Of a DNA stretch of 64,000 nt, positions 51,301-60,341 are shown one piece after another. A program made the position numbers and the translations under genes. The DNA lies in contig JAQXFO010000085.1 in assembly GCA_029005135.1 (NCBI GenBank), positions 18,867-82,866 of the forward strand. Direction: 5' to 3'. Numbering within the stretch: position 1 is the stretch's first letter; every line of letters starts with the position of its first letter. A model generated the notes under the pieces. It was not told the origin of the DNA. It saw only the letters and a program-made list of their open reading frames with translations, and searched no databases. The DNA comes from Lachnospiraceae bacterium (GTDB lineage Bacteria; Bacillota; Clostridia; Lachnospirales; Lachnospiraceae).

Positions 51301-51723
51301 ATGGACTACAGAAGATTTGACAACACCATCGTTGCCCGCATCGATAAAGGAGAAGAGATCCTGGCTGCGATCGAGGCCATAGCCGTCAGGGAAAATATCC
51401 GTCTGGCCGGCGTTCAGGCCCTGGGCGCCGTCGATCGGTTTACGGTAGGCGTCTTCAAGACCGCCGAAAAAACGTATTATGCCAATGAATTTGAAGGCAG
51501 CTTTGAGATCGTCTCGCTGACCGGAACTATCAACACCATGAACGGTGCCTTTTATACGCATATCCATATGAGCGCCGGAAACGATAAGGGCGAGGTCTTC
51601 GGCGGTCATCTGAACAAAGCCTTCGTCAGTGCTACCTGCGAAATGGTGATAACGATCCTGGACGGCACGGTTGATCGTCAATTCAGCGAAGAAATCGGCT
51701 TAAATCTCCTGAAATTCGATTGA
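51301..51723 (+). CDS. PPC/DUF296 domain protein
   Basis: A 140-residue protein made of a single PPC (DUF296) domain, beginning MDYRRFDNTIVARIDKGEEI. It carries the conserved YTHIHMSAG metal-site-like histidines and VFGGHLNKAFVSATCEM. Bacterial stand-alone PPC proteins form trimers with a histidine-bound metal; some have been called DNA-binding by analogy with plant AHL proteins, which add an AT-hook absent here. Function in bacteria is unclear. It is transcribed after the ppdK terminator with GGAGACAGGAG before the start and no obvious strong promoter of its own, so read-through is possible. Confidence 0.88.
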   Translation: MDYRRFDNTIVARIDKGEEILAAIEAIAVRENIRLAGVQALGAVDRFTVGVFKTAEKTYYANEFEGSFEIVSLTGTINTMNGAFYTHIHMSAGNDKGEVFGGHLNKAFVSATCEMVITILDGTVDRQFSEEIGLNLLKFD

Positions 51724-51754
51724 ATTGCGCGACAAAAAAACAAAAAAATATGAA

Positions 51755-51783
51755 TTGAATAATAAATAAAGCCGTGCTAAACT
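51755..51783 (+). promoter_or_regulatory. Promoter of ade
   Basis: TTGAAT (51755-51760), 17-base spacer with extended TGC, TAAACT (51778-51783), in a strikingly AT-rich stretch. The remaining leader of about 60 bases is too short for a purine riboswitch. Confidence 0.68.
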
Positions 51784-51850
51784 GTAACGAAAAGAATGAT
51801 GATCCACTATTCGCAGCACCGGTCATCAGGAAAGGCGGACAGGAAATCGT

Positions 51851-53569
51851 ATGGATGAGTTAAAACTGGCTGAAAGCATCATCAAGGAACGCGAGATCAT
51901 CGACGCGGCTGCCGGCAAAATCCCGGCGGATATCGTTTTCAGGAATGCGGCTTTTGTCAATGTCTTTACTCAGGAGATGGAGACGGCGGATATCGCCGTC
52001 AAGAACGGCATTTTCTGCGGTATCGGCAGCTATGAGGGCGAGAAGGAGATCGATGCCTCCGGCAAGATCCTGCTGCCCGGCTTTGTGGATGCCCATCTGC
52101 ATCTGGAGAGTACCCTTCTGACGCCGCAGGAATTTGTCAGAGCCGTTCTTCCTCACGGAACTACAACCGTGGTAGCCGATCCCCATGAGATCGCCAATGT
52201 TATGGGTACCGACGGCATCCGTTATATGCTGCAGGCCACGGAGGGCCTGCCGGTGGATGTCCGTTTCATGATCTCCTCCTGTGTGCCGGCGACGATGGAG
52301 GATGAGGCCGGCGCCCATCTGACCTGGTGGGAGACGACGCCTTTCTATAAGAATCGCCGCGTTCTGGGCCTGGCCGAGATGATGGACTATTACGGTGTTG
52401 TGGACGGGGATGACGATATTCTCCGCAAGATCCGCATGGCCATGGAAAACGGCCGTAATGTGGACGGCCACGCACCGGGGCTTACCGGCAAACCGCTCAA
52501 CGCCTATATTGCGGCCGGCGTCAGCACCGATCATGAGTGCTACGCTCTTGAGGAGGCTATCGAAAAGCTCCGCCGCGGCATGTTCATCCTGATCCGTGAG
52601 GGGACGGCGGCCCATAACCTGGAAGCGCTGATGCCGCTGCTGAAGACGCGCTACGCCGACCGGTGTATGTTCTGTACCGACGATAAGCATCCCAACGATA
52701 TTCTTGAGAGAGGCCACATTGACAATATCATCAAGGCGGCTATCGCCGAAGGCGCGCGTCCGGGTGTCGTCATCAAGGCTGCCTCGCTCAATCCGGCCCG
52801 CCATTATCACATCGCCCACCAGGGCGCCATCGCTCCGGGCTATGAGGCCGATATCGTGGTGATCGATTCCTTTGAAAGCTTCCATATCGAGCAGGTTTAT
52901 AAAAAAGGAAACCTTGTCTTTGACGGCGAGGTAGCTTCGGTGCCGGAGCCGGTCATTGAGCCGACCCTGATCGCCCGCTCGCATGATACCTTCCATCTGA
53001 GGACTGTGACCGCCGATGACTTCCGTCACAGCGGCAGTCTGCCGGTCATCGGCCTGGTGAGCCGGGAGATCATATCCAGCAACGAGGGCATGGCAGAAAC
53101 CATTGATACGGACAGGGATATCCTTAAGATCGCCATGGCCGAGCGCCATAAGAATACGGGTCACATCGGTCTTGGCTTTATCAAGGGCTACGGCCTGAAA
53201 TTCGGTGCGGTGGCCACCTCCATCGCCCACGATGCGCACAATATCATTGTCGTTGGGACGAATGAAGAGGATATGGCCGCGGCCGTTAACCGGGTGGCCG
53301 AAATCAAGGGAGGCATCACGGTGATTGACAAGGGTGAGGTGGTGGCCGAGCTGCCGCTGGAGATCGCCGGCCTGATGACGGAGAAGCCGATCGGCGTCGT
53401 CAATGAGACGCTGGAGGCGGCCAAGGAGGCGGCTCACCGTCTGGGTGTCTCTTATGATATCGATCCCTTCATGACGCTGAGCTTTATGTCGCTGACCGTT
53501 ATTCCGACGCTCCGTATCACGACTCACGGCGTCTATGATACGGAAAGTCAGAGTTATCTGACAACGTAA
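51851..53569 (+). CDS. ade: Adenine deaminase
   Basis: This metal-dependent amidohydrolase converts adenine to hypoxanthine and ammonia for purine salvage. The 572-residue chain has the metal site GFVDAHLHLES, the family stretch HGTTTVVADPHEIANV, FCTDDKHP near the second metal site, and the ADE C-terminal domain with GFIKGYGLKFGAVATSIAHD, which defines the family. Length is typical. GGAAAGGCGGACAGGA precedes the start. It has its own promoter. The downstream ligase gene begins 38 bases later with a separate promoter. Confidence 0.96.
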   Translation: MDELKLAESIIKEREIIDAAAGKIPADIVFRNAAFVNVFTQEMETADIAVKNGIFCGIGSYEGEKEIDASGKILLPGFVDAHLHLESTLLTPQEFVRAVLPHGTTTVVADPHEIANVMGTDGIRYMLQATEGLPVDVRFMISSCVPATMEDEAGAHLTWWETTPFYKNRRVLGLAEMMDYYGVVDGDDDILRKIRMAMENGRNVDGHAPGLTGKPLNAYIAAGVSTDHECYALEEAIEKLRRGMFILIREGTAAHNLEALMPLLKTRYADRCMFCTDDKHPNDILERGHIDNIIKAAIAEGARPGVVIKAASLNPARHYHIAHQGAIAPGYEADIVVIDSFESFHIEQVYKKGNLVFDGEVASVPEPVIEPTLIARSHDTFHLRTVTADDFRHSGSLPVIGLVSREIISSNEGMAETIDTDRDILKIAMAERHKNTGHIGLGFIKGYGLKFGAVATSIAHDAHNIIVVGTNEEDMAAAVNRVAEIKGGITVIDKGEVVAELPLEIAGLMTEKPIGVVNETLEAAKEAAHRLGVSYDIDPFMTLSFMSLTVIPTLRITTHGVYDTESQSYLTT

Positions 53570-53592
53570 GCCGTGCGCCGTACCCCGGAATA

Positions 53593-53601
53593 TGCTATAC
53601 T
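53593..53601 (+). promoter_or_regulatory. Extended -10 promoter of the ligase fusion gene
   Basis: TGC-TATACT (53593-53601) ends six bases before the ATG at 53608. The -35 region is poor. Transcription would start at or next to the ATG, and there is no Shine-Dalgarno site. Confidence 0.55.
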
Positions 53602-53607
53602 GGGTCT

Positions 53608-56241
53608 ATGAATACCTTTTTGCATCAAAACGAAAAAAAGATCCGTGACCGCTGGCAGGGCTCCTGTAAACAAGACCGGGATGTCCCTGCCTTTGGTATG
53701 GAAATCGAACAGTTCCTGGTCTACAAAACGACCGGAAAGACGCTGCCCTATGCGGGCCGCGACGGCGTGGAGGCTATTCTGAGAGAACTGGCGCCGCATT
53801 TTCAGAATAAGATCCTGTCGGAGGGACAGCTGATCGGTCTTGTCCGTGAGGATCTGACGATCACGCTGGAGCCGGCAGCTCAGCTGGAGTTTTCGATCCG
53901 GCCCTGCCGGAAGGTGCGGGAGATCATGACGATCTGGCGCAACATGCTGGTGGAGATCAAGCCGATTCTGGAACGCCACGGTGTGGAGTTCGCGATGCGC
54001 GGCTACCAGATTCATTCGACGGCGGAAAGGCTGTCTCTGATCCCCAAGAAGCGTTATGAGCTGATGGACCGGCATTTCCGGAGCCTGGGCGGTCTGGGTG
54101 TGCAGATGATGCGGGGCACCGCTTCCATCCATGTCTCGGTGGATTACCGCTCCGAGGCCCATATGGGCCTTCTCTACCGCGTGTTCTACCGGCTGCTGCC
54201 GTTCCTGGCTTATATGACGGACAATGTGCCGGTCTATGAGGGACGGGAAAATACGATGCCCCTGCGCCGCATGAAGATCTGGGAGGAGACCGATCCGATC
54301 CGGGTCGATGCCGAGCCTTTCCTGGAGCCGGACCGCACGATGACCTTTGACGGCTATCTGCGCTTTCTGGAGCAGGCTCCGGTGATCGTAGGCGAAAAGA
54401 ACGGCCGCGAAAGCTATGACCTGTCACCCATCGGCAGTGTGATGGCGGAGAAAGCGCTGGACCGTGAAAAACTGGAGCATCTGACGTCGATGCTTTTCCC
54501 GATGCTGAGACTGAAGGACTTTCTGGAGATCCGGGTGGCCGATGCGATGCCGCCCAGAGAAACGGCGGCTTATCTGTGCCTGATCAAGGGCATTTACCTG
54601 AACGCCGAAGCCTTTGACGCGTATCTGGGGACGCTCTTTGCCGGTGATGATCGTTCCTTCTTCGCACAGTGCGAGGCCATCCGTCGGGACGGTATGACCG
54701 CGGTATTCGGAGGCAGGACGCTGGGGGACGTCATCGGCGATATTATCCTGATGGCGCAGGAGAAGCTGACTGATGAAGAGGCCGATTATCTTCTGGCCTT
54801 CCGGGATCCCCTGATGCGTGACGGGCATCTGATGGCGGCTTTTGTGGGCAATTACCGGCCCACAGCCGTATCCAATTCCAATGATCTGAATTCCTTCACG
54901 GCCTGGTGGATCGGTGAGAATCCGGAAGCCTGCCTGGAGGATTTGGCTGTTATCGAAGAGACGCTGAAAAGCAGCGGCCTGAAGGCCGGCGGCCGCCTCA
55001 TCGAAGGTATCTATCCGCCCAAGTTTTACACCGAGCCGGCCATGGAGGTCTTTGAAGAACTCGGGACGATGGCGGCCCGCATCGCTGTCAAGACCATGAC
55101 CCTTTACAAGAAGGACGAAAAGTTCCGCCGCCTCTTCGGCTTTGACAGGGAGACGGAGGCGCTGATTATGATCGACAGCGGCCTTGAGGGCCATCTGCCG
55201 ATACTGCGGGCGGATTTCTTCTTCGACGAGACGACGGAGCAGTACCGTTTCTGTGAGTTCAACACCGACGGCTCCAGCGGTATGATCGAGAACCGCGAGC
55301 TTGACCGGGCCTTCCGACGGACGCATCTGGCGGAAGCCTTCGGGCGGTACGGCCGTCTTGAGAGCTTTGATATGTTCGAGCCTTTGACGGAGGCTTATAC
55401 GGCCCTGTATCGTCAAAGCCCCTGTGCGGTGGAGAAGCCCTGTTTTGCCATCGTTGATTATCTTGAGAAGGCCAGCTCCCTTGATGAATTCGAGGTCTAT
55501 CGCCAAAGCTTTGAAAAACGCGGCATCAGGGCGGTCATCGCCGATATCCGGACGCTCCGTTTCGACGGGGAGCATCTGACGACGGAGGACGGACAGGTCA
55601 TCCATGCCGTCTACCGCCGGGCCGTCACCAGTGATATTCTGGAGAGACGCAAGGAGGCTGAGGCCCTTCTCGAGGCCTACCGCTGCCATAAGGTGGTGCT
55701 CCTGGGCGGCTTTGACACACAGATCATCCATGACAAGGTCTTCATGATGGCTCTTCAGGATGATTACGCACTGTCACTCTTTACAGAAGAGGAGCAGACC
55801 TTCATCCGGGATCATTTTCCGTTAACGATACCTTTTAACGGTGAGAATGAAAACCGGCTGGATCTGATCCGAAACCGACGCGACTATGTGCTGAAGCCCC
55901 GCAGTGCCTACGGGTCCAAGGGCGTGATCATCGGCCGCGATATCCCGATGCTGACATGGGTCGAGACTATGTGCACGCTGGACAGACCGGATTATCTGAT
56001 CCAGTCCTACATCGAACCCTGGCGCAGCCGTCATATCTCCGATGAGATGCCCGTGACGGTGGTGAAGGGCGTGAAGACGCCGCAGCTGAAGCGCTATTAT
56101 AATATGCTGGGCGTCTATGTCATCGATGGCCGGCCGTCGGGTCTCTATACCCGCGTGTCGGAACACCGGGTGATCGCCACCTCCCGGGGCGGCCACACCG
56201 CGGCCAGCTATGTGTTCCATCCGATACGGCAAAGACCGTGA
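53608..56241 (+). CDS. Glutamate-cysteine-ligase-like / ATP-grasp fusion protein
   Basis: An 877-residue frame with two ligase-like halves. Residues 1 to about 460 resemble GCS2-type (plant/EgtA-like) glutamate-cysteine ligases: FGMEIEQFLV at 29-38, DLTITLEPAAQLEFSI at 82-97 and RGTASIHVSVDY near 169-180. Residues about 500 to the end look like a circularly permuted-type ATP-grasp enzyme: CEFNTDGSSGMIENREL, DKVFMMALQDD and LKPRSAYGSKGVIIGRD. Canonical bifunctional GshF joins a different, gamma-proteobacterial-type ligase to a different ATP-grasp, so this is not plain GshF. The likely product is a gamma-glutamyl peptide, perhaps glutathione-like or an amine conjugate. The ATG is set by the protein's start; no ribosome site exists. 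Confidence 0.7.
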   Translation: MNTFLHQNEKKIRDRWQGSCKQDRDVPAFGMEIEQFLVYKTTGKTLPYAGRDGVEAILRELAPHFQNKILSEGQLIGLVREDLTITLEPAAQLEFSIRPCRKVREIMTIWRNMLVEIKPILERHGVEFAMRGYQIHSTAERLSLIPKKRYELMDRHFRSLGGLGVQMMRGTASIHVSVDYRSEAHMGLLYRVFYRLLPFLAYMTDNVPVYEGRENTMPLRRMKIWEETDPIRVDAEPFLEPDRTMTFDGYLRFLEQAPVIVGEKNGRESYDLSPIGSVMAEKALDREKLEHLTSMLFPMLRLKDFLEIRVADAMPPRETAAYLCLIKGIYLNAEAFDAYLGTLFAGDDRSFFAQCEAIRRDGMTAVFGGRTLGDVIGDIILMAQEKLTDEEADYLLAFRDPLMRDGHLMAAFVGNYRPTAVSNSNDLNSFTAWWIGENPEACLEDLAVIEETLKSSGLKAGGRLIEGIYPPKFYTEPAMEVFEELGTMAARIAVKTMTLYKKDEKFRRLFGFDRETEALIMIDSGLEGHLPILRADFFFDETTEQYRFCEFNTDGSSGMIENRELDRAFRRTHLAEAFGRYGRLESFDMFEPLTEAYTALYRQSPCAVEKPCFAIVDYLEKASSLDEFEVYRQSFEKRGIRAVIADIRTLRFDGEHLTTEDGQVIHAVYRRAVTSDILERRKEAEALLEAYRCHKVVLLGGFDTQIIHDKVFMMALQDDYALSLFTEEEQTFIRDHFPLTIPFNGENENRLDLIRNRRDYVLKPRSAYGSKGVIIGRDIPMLTWVETMCTLDRPDYLIQSYIEPWRSRHISDEMPVTVVKGVKTPQLKRYYNMLGVYVIDGRPSGLYTRVSEHRVIATSRGGHTAASYVFHPIRQRP

Positions 56242-56260
56242 CGGACGGGCGACTTTTCTC

Positions 56261-56288
56261 TTGCGCGGCAAGGAATTTGTGATAAGAT
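56261..56288 (+). promoter_or_regulatory. Promoter of the phosphohexomutase gene
   Basis: TTGCGC (56261-56266), 16-base spacer, TAAGAT (56283-56288), followed by a short leader with CGGAGG. Confidence 0.55.
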
Positions 56289-56309
56289 ACCTACGGAGGA
56301 AAAAAGCTT

Positions 56310-57821
56310 ATGAATCAAGACGTTTTAACTCGTTATCTGGCCTTGCAGAACGGCAGTGATATCCGCGGTATCGCCATCGATTCCGAGAACGGCAGGGCCA
56401 ATCTTCACCCTGAGGAGGCCCGTTCCATTACCGCGGCCTACACAGCCTTTCTGGCGGAAAAGACAGGCCGCCGCGCTTCCGAACTTCGTATCGGTGTCGG
56501 CCATGACAGCCGCCTGTCCGCCGACAGCCTGACACAGGCAGCTCTGGAGGGCTTTGCACTGGCCGGCGCCCGGGCTTATGACTGCGGCATGGTCTCCACA
56601 CCGGCCATGTTCCTGTCCACCGTCCTGGAGGGGAGCCGATTTGACGGCGCGCTGATGATCACTGCCAGTCATATGCCGTCCGACCGCAACGGCCTGAAGT
56701 TCTTCACCACAGAAGGCGGCCTGGAGCATGAGGATATTGAACAGATCCTGACCCGGGCGGCTTCCGACATCAAGACCGAGGCCGGCGAAGTCACCGCCGA
56801 AAGCTTTGATCTGGTATCGCTCTACTGCGAGCATCTCAAAGCTATCATCAAGAAGGAAGTCGCCGCCGACGATTACGATCATCCGCTGAACGGCCTTCAC
56901 ATTCTGGTCGATGCGGGCAATGGCGCTGCCGGTTTCTTTGCCACCGGGATCCTTGAGGCCCTGGGTGCCGATATAAGCGGCTCTCAGTTCCTTGAGCCGG
57001 ACGGCAGCTTCCCGAACCATATTCCGAATCCGGAGGACAGGGAAGCCATGGCTTCGGTCAAAGAGGCAACTCTCAGAGCCAGTGCCGATCTGGGCGTTAT
57101 TTTTGACTGCGACGGTGACCGCGGGGCCGTGGTTCTCGACAACGGCGAGGAAGCCAACCGGAATACGCTGATAGCCCTGCTTTCCGCCATCCTGGTCAGG
57201 GAGCACCCGGGCGCATCCATCGTCACTGACTCGGTGACTTCCGATGAGCTGGCGGATTTCCTTGAGGGTCTGGGACTTCAGCATGTCCGCTTCAAACGCG
57301 GCTACAAGAATGTCATTGACAAGGGTATTGCCCTCAACAAGGAAGGCATCGACTGTCCGCTGGCCATCGAGACCTCGGGTCACGGTGCCCTGAAGGAGAA
57401 TTATTTCTCCGATGACGGTGCCTATCTGGCCGTTAAGATCATCTGCGAGATGGCCCGTATGCGCCGGGAAGGCCGCCGTATCCAGTCCCTGATCGCCGAT
57501 TTGAAGCAGCCCCGGGATGCCCGTGAGATCCGTTTCAAGATCACCACGGAGGATTTCAAGGCCTACGGCCTCGGCGTTCTGGAGGATTTCCGTGCCTTTG
57601 CCGAAGAGACAGAGGGCTTCAGCCTGGTGGAGCCGAATTTTGAGGGCATCCGCGTCTCGGTCAGAGGCAGCGTCAACGGCTGGGTCCTGCTCAGAATGTC
57701 GCTCCATGAACCCAAAATGCCGATGAATATCGAGACGAAGGAAGAGGGCGGTGTTGAGAAGATCCTGGAGGTCATCAGACCCTTCTTTGCCCGTTACGAT
57801 AAGCTTTCGGGAAAGCTGTAA
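56310..57821 (+). CDS. Phosphomannomutase/phosphoglucomutase family enzyme
   Basis: A 503-residue alpha-D-phosphohexomutase that moves phosphate between C1 and C6 of a hexose. Phosphoserine Ser120 lies in ITASHMPSDRNGLKFF, the metal loop is FDCDGDRGAVV, the sugar loop is IETSGHGALKENYF, and the C-terminal phosphate-binding loop is RMSLHEPKMPMNIE. The sugar loop has SGHGA where many bacterial enzymes have GEMSGH, so the choice between mannose and glucose cannot be read. ACGGAGG precedes the start. It has its own promoter, with the ligase fusion upstream and fba downstream. Confidence 0.92.
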   Translation: MNQDVLTRYLALQNGSDIRGIAIDSENGRANLHPEEARSITAAYTAFLAEKTGRRASELRIGVGHDSRLSADSLTQAALEGFALAGARAYDCGMVSTPAMFLSTVLEGSRFDGALMITASHMPSDRNGLKFFTTEGGLEHEDIEQILTRAASDIKTEAGEVTAESFDLVSLYCEHLKAIIKKEVAADDYDHPLNGLHILVDAGNGAAGFFATGILEALGADISGSQFLEPDGSFPNHIPNPEDREAMASVKEATLRASADLGVIFDCDGDRGAVVLDNGEEANRNTLIALLSAILVREHPGASIVTDSVTSDELADFLEGLGLQHVRFKRGYKNVIDKGIALNKEGIDCPLAIETSGHGALKENYFSDDGAYLAVKIICEMARMRREGRRIQSLIADLKQPRDAREIRFKITTEDFKAYGLGVLEDFRAFAEETEGFSLVEPNFEGIRVSVRGSVNGWVLLRMSLHEPKMPMNIETKEEGGVEKILEVIRPFFARYDKLSGKL

Positions 57822-57833
57822 ATCGTGTATAAT
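57805..57833 (+). promoter_or_regulatory. Promoter of fba-fumarase unit
   Basis: Perfect TATAAT (57828-57833) with a weak -35 TTTCGG (57805-57810) at 17 bases. The leader of about 37 bases ends in AAGGAGG. Confidence 0.68.
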
Positions 57834-57876
57834 ACTTGGTTGGAATGATTTTTGTCAATATTAAGGAGGAATAACA

Positions 57877-58815
57877 ATGGCTTTAGTTACAACTGCTGAG
57901 ATGTTCAGGAAAGCCTACGAAGGCGGCTATGCCGTCGGCGCTTTCAACGTGAACAATATGGAGATTGTCCAGGGCATCACTGAGGCAGCCCAGGAACTGA
58001 GATCCCCGGTCATCCTTCAGGTTTCCAAGGGTGCCAGAAATTATGCCAATCCGACCTATCTGAGAAAGATGGTTGAAGCGGCTGTCATCGAATGCCCGGA
58101 TATCCCGATCGCCCTGCATCTGGATCACGGCCCGGATTTCGAGACCTGCAAGTCCTGCATCGACAACGGCTTTACCTCCGTTATGATCGATGCCTCCAGC
58201 AAGCCCTTTGAGGAGAATATCGAGATCACCAGAAAGGTCGTCGAATACGCCCACAAGTATGGCGTCGTTGTTGAAGCCGAGCTGGGCGCTCTGGCCGGTG
58301 TCGAGGATGACGTCAAAGTCGATGCCGAGCATTCCGCCTACACCAGACCGGAAGAGGTCGAGGAATTCGTCAAGGGTACCGGCTGCGATTCTCTGGCCAT
58401 TGCCATTGGCACAAGCCACGGTGCTTTCAAGTTCAAACCGGGCACAAAGCCGCAGCTGCGCTTCGATATCCTGGAAGAAGTCACCCGGATCCTGCCGGGC
58501 TTCCCGATCGTTCTTCACGGCGCTTCCTCGGTTCCGCAGGACTTCGTCAAGGTGATTAACGAAAAGGGCGGCAATCTGGCCGATGCCATCGGTATTCCGG
58601 AAGACATGCTGCGCCAGGCTGCCAAGTCAGCTGTCTGCAAGATCAACATCGACTCCGACCTGCGTCTGGCCTTCACCGCCGGTGTCCGCACGGTCCTGGC
58701 CGATGATCCGGCCGTATTCGATCCGCGTGCTTACCTGAAACCGGGCCGCGCCAACATCAAAGCTCTTGTTTCCCACAAGATTATCGATGTTCTCGGCTCC
58801 GACGGCAAGGCATGA
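57877..58815 (+). CDS. fba: Class II fructose-bisphosphate aldolase
   Basis: This zinc enzyme splits fructose 1,6-bisphosphate to two triose phosphates in glycolysis. The 312-residue protein shows GAFNVNNMEIVQG, LHLDHGPDFETC with the catalytic Asp and zinc His, EAELGALAGVED, the zinc His in AIGTSHGAFKF, and LHGASSVP with the third ligand. KINIDSDLRLAFT closes the active site. Strong codon bias and the ribosome site fit high expression. Its stop overlaps the start of the fumarase alpha gene by four bases, an unusual pairing of glycolytic and reductive C4 metabolism. Confidence 0.96.
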   Translation: MALVTTAEMFRKAYEGGYAVGAFNVNNMEIVQGITEAAQELRSPVILQVSKGARNYANPTYLRKMVEAAVIECPDIPIALHLDHGPDFETCKSCIDNGFTSVMIDASSKPFEENIEITRKVVEYAHKYGVVVEAELGALAGVEDDVKVDAEHSAYTRPEEVEEFVKGTGCDSLAIAIGTSHGAFKFKPGTKPQLRFDILEEVTRILPGFPIVLHGASSVPQDFVKVINEKGGNLADAIGIPEDMLRQAAKSAVCKINIDSDLRLAFTAGVRTVLADDPAVFDPRAYLKPGRANIKALVSHKIIDVLGSDGKA

Positions 58816-59654
58816 GGGCCGTCTCCGTCCGCACGATAACCTCAACGATCCGGAAGCTCTGTATAGAAGCCTGTACAGAGCTTCCTTTTGACATCAGGGA
58901 AGCTCTTGATAAAGCCCGGGAGGCCGAGACCTCGCCGACGGCTGTGAGCGTCCTTGACACGATCGTCGAGAATTACCGGACAGCGGAAGAGGAACAGATG
59001 CCGATCTGCCAAGATACGGGCATGGCCTGCCTCTTTCTGGAGATCGGTCAGGAGGTCTGCTTTACGGACGGCTTTCTGGAGGATGCCGTGCATGAAGGCG
59101 TCCGGCAGGGATACACCGAGGGGTATCTCCGCAAATCCGTGGTGGCGGATCCGATCCGCCGCGGCAACACCGGCGACAACACGCCGGCCATGATCTATGA
59201 ACATATCGTACCGGGAGACAGGGTGACGATCACACTGGCGCCCAAGGGCTTCGGGTCGGAAAATATGTCGGCGATCCGCATGCTGAAGCCCGCCGCCGGC
59301 CTTAACGGTGTCCGTGATTTTATCATCGAGACCGTCAGGAAGGCCGGTCCCAATCCGTGTCCGCCCATCGTGGTCGGTGTCGGCATCGGCGGTACTTTCG
59401 ATAAATGTGCCTATCTGGCCAAGAAGGCACTTCTGCGGCCCGTATCCTCGTCACATCCCGACCCCTACTATGCCCGTCTGGAAGAGGAACTCCTGGAAGC
59501 CGTCAACGCCCTTGACATCGGCCCCCAGGGCTTCGGCGGCCGCACCACGGCCCTCGGCGTCAATATCGAGACGCTGCCGACGCATATTGCAGGCCTGCCC
59601 TGTGCCGTGAATATCAACTGCCATGTCACGCGCCATAAGACGGAGGTGATCTGA
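58812..59654 (+). CDS. fumA: Iron-sulfur fumarate hydratase, alpha subunit
   Basis: The alpha subunit of an oxygen-sensitive class I fumarase (TtdA-like), which interconverts malate and fumarate. The 280-residue protein has cluster cysteines in PICQDTGMACLF and near FDKCAYLAKKALLRP, with GNTGDNTPAMIY and MSAIRMLKPAAG, and ends VNINCHVTRHKTEVI. L(+)-tartrate dehydratase is the main alternative for this two-subunit family and cannot be excluded. Start and stop overlap fba and the beta gene (ATGA and TGATG), so all three are coupled. Confidence 0.9.
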   Translation: MRAVSVRTITSTIRKLCIEACTELPFDIREALDKAREAETSPTAVSVLDTIVENYRTAEEEQMPICQDTGMACLFLEIGQEVCFTDGFLEDAVHEGVRQGYTEGYLRKSVVADPIRRGNTGDNTPAMIYEHIVPGDRVTITLAPKGFGSENMSAIRMLKPAAGLNGVRDFIIETVRKAGPNPCPPIVVGVGIGGTFDKCAYLAKKALLRPVSSSHPDPYYARLEEELLEAVNALDIGPQGFGGRTTALGVNIETLPTHIAGLPCAVNINCHVTRHKTEVI

Positions 59655-60205
59655 TGGGAGAGAAGGTAAGACACCTGTCGCTGCCGCTGACAGAGGCCGA
59701 AGCCGTAAGCCTCAGGGCCGGTGAGAGCGTACTGCTGAGCGGGACGCTCTATGCCGCCCGGGATGAGGCTCATGAAAAAATGATCGCCCTCCTCGAGGAG
59801 GGACGGGACCTGCCCTTTACGATAAAAGATGCCTGCATCTATTATGTCGGACCGGCTCCGGCCGCTCCCGGCCGTGTCATCGGTTCCGCCGGTCCCACGA
59901 CCTCAGGACGTATGGACGCCTTTACACCGGCACTTATCCGCTGCGGTCTCAGGGGCATGATCGGCAAAGGCGAGAGGAGCCCCGAGGTGATCGAGGCCAT
60001 GAAAGCCGGCAAGGCCGTTTATTTCGGCGCCGTGGGCGGCGCCGGAGCCCTTCTGGCAAAATGCATCACATCCCAGCAGGTGATAGCCTGGCCGGAACTC
60101 GGGCCGGAAGCCCTGCGGCGGATGACGGTGGAGAATATGCCGGTCATCGTCGTGATCGATACCGAGGGCCGGGATCTCTATCAGGACCACACCGGCAGCC
60201 GGTAA
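59654..60205 (+). CDS. Iron-sulfur fumarate hydratase, beta subunit
   Basis: The 183-residue beta subunit of the same class I fumarase or tartrate dehydratase. It opens with LSLPLTEAEAVSLRAGESVLLSGTLYAARDEAHEKM and contains GPAPAAPGRVIGSAGPTTSGRMD, GLRGMIGKGE and FGAVGGAGALLAKCI, all typical. Its ATG lies within the stop of the alpha gene, giving one-to-one expression. In a fermenter lacking a full citric cycle the pair probably runs malate to fumarate for reductive succinate formation or aspartate recycling (inference). Confidence 0.92.
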   Translation: MGEKVRHLSLPLTEAEAVSLRAGESVLLSGTLYAARDEAHEKMIALLEEGRDLPFTIKDACIYYVGPAPAAPGRVIGSAGPTTSGRMDAFTPALIRCGLRGMIGKGERSPEVIEAMKAGKAVYFGAVGGAGALLAKCITSQQVIAWPELGPEALRRMTVENMPVIVVIDTEGRDLYQDHTGSR

Positions 60206-60258
60206 TTGTGAAAAAAGAAGCCAATTTAAGAAAAAAGAAAGAAAAGCGGCAGGGGACG

Positions 60259-60267
60259 TGGTATCAT
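60259..60267 (+). promoter_or_regulatory. Extended -10 element before the deacetylase gene
   Basis: TGG-TATCAT (60259-60267) with no clear -35. It leaves a leader of about 70 bases with a possible AGCCGG/CCGGCT hairpin. Confidence 0.4.
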
Positions 60268-60341
60268 CAAGGTGTCACAGTGCCGCACAGCCGGTTAATG
60301 TCAGCCGGCTTCAGTATAGATTGAGATAAGGAGTGATTATC

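Noticed and set aside
51784..51850. Purine riboswitch upstream of ade
   Set aside because: The leader after the promoter is only about 60 bases and lacks the conserved loop-loop elements and an expression platform.
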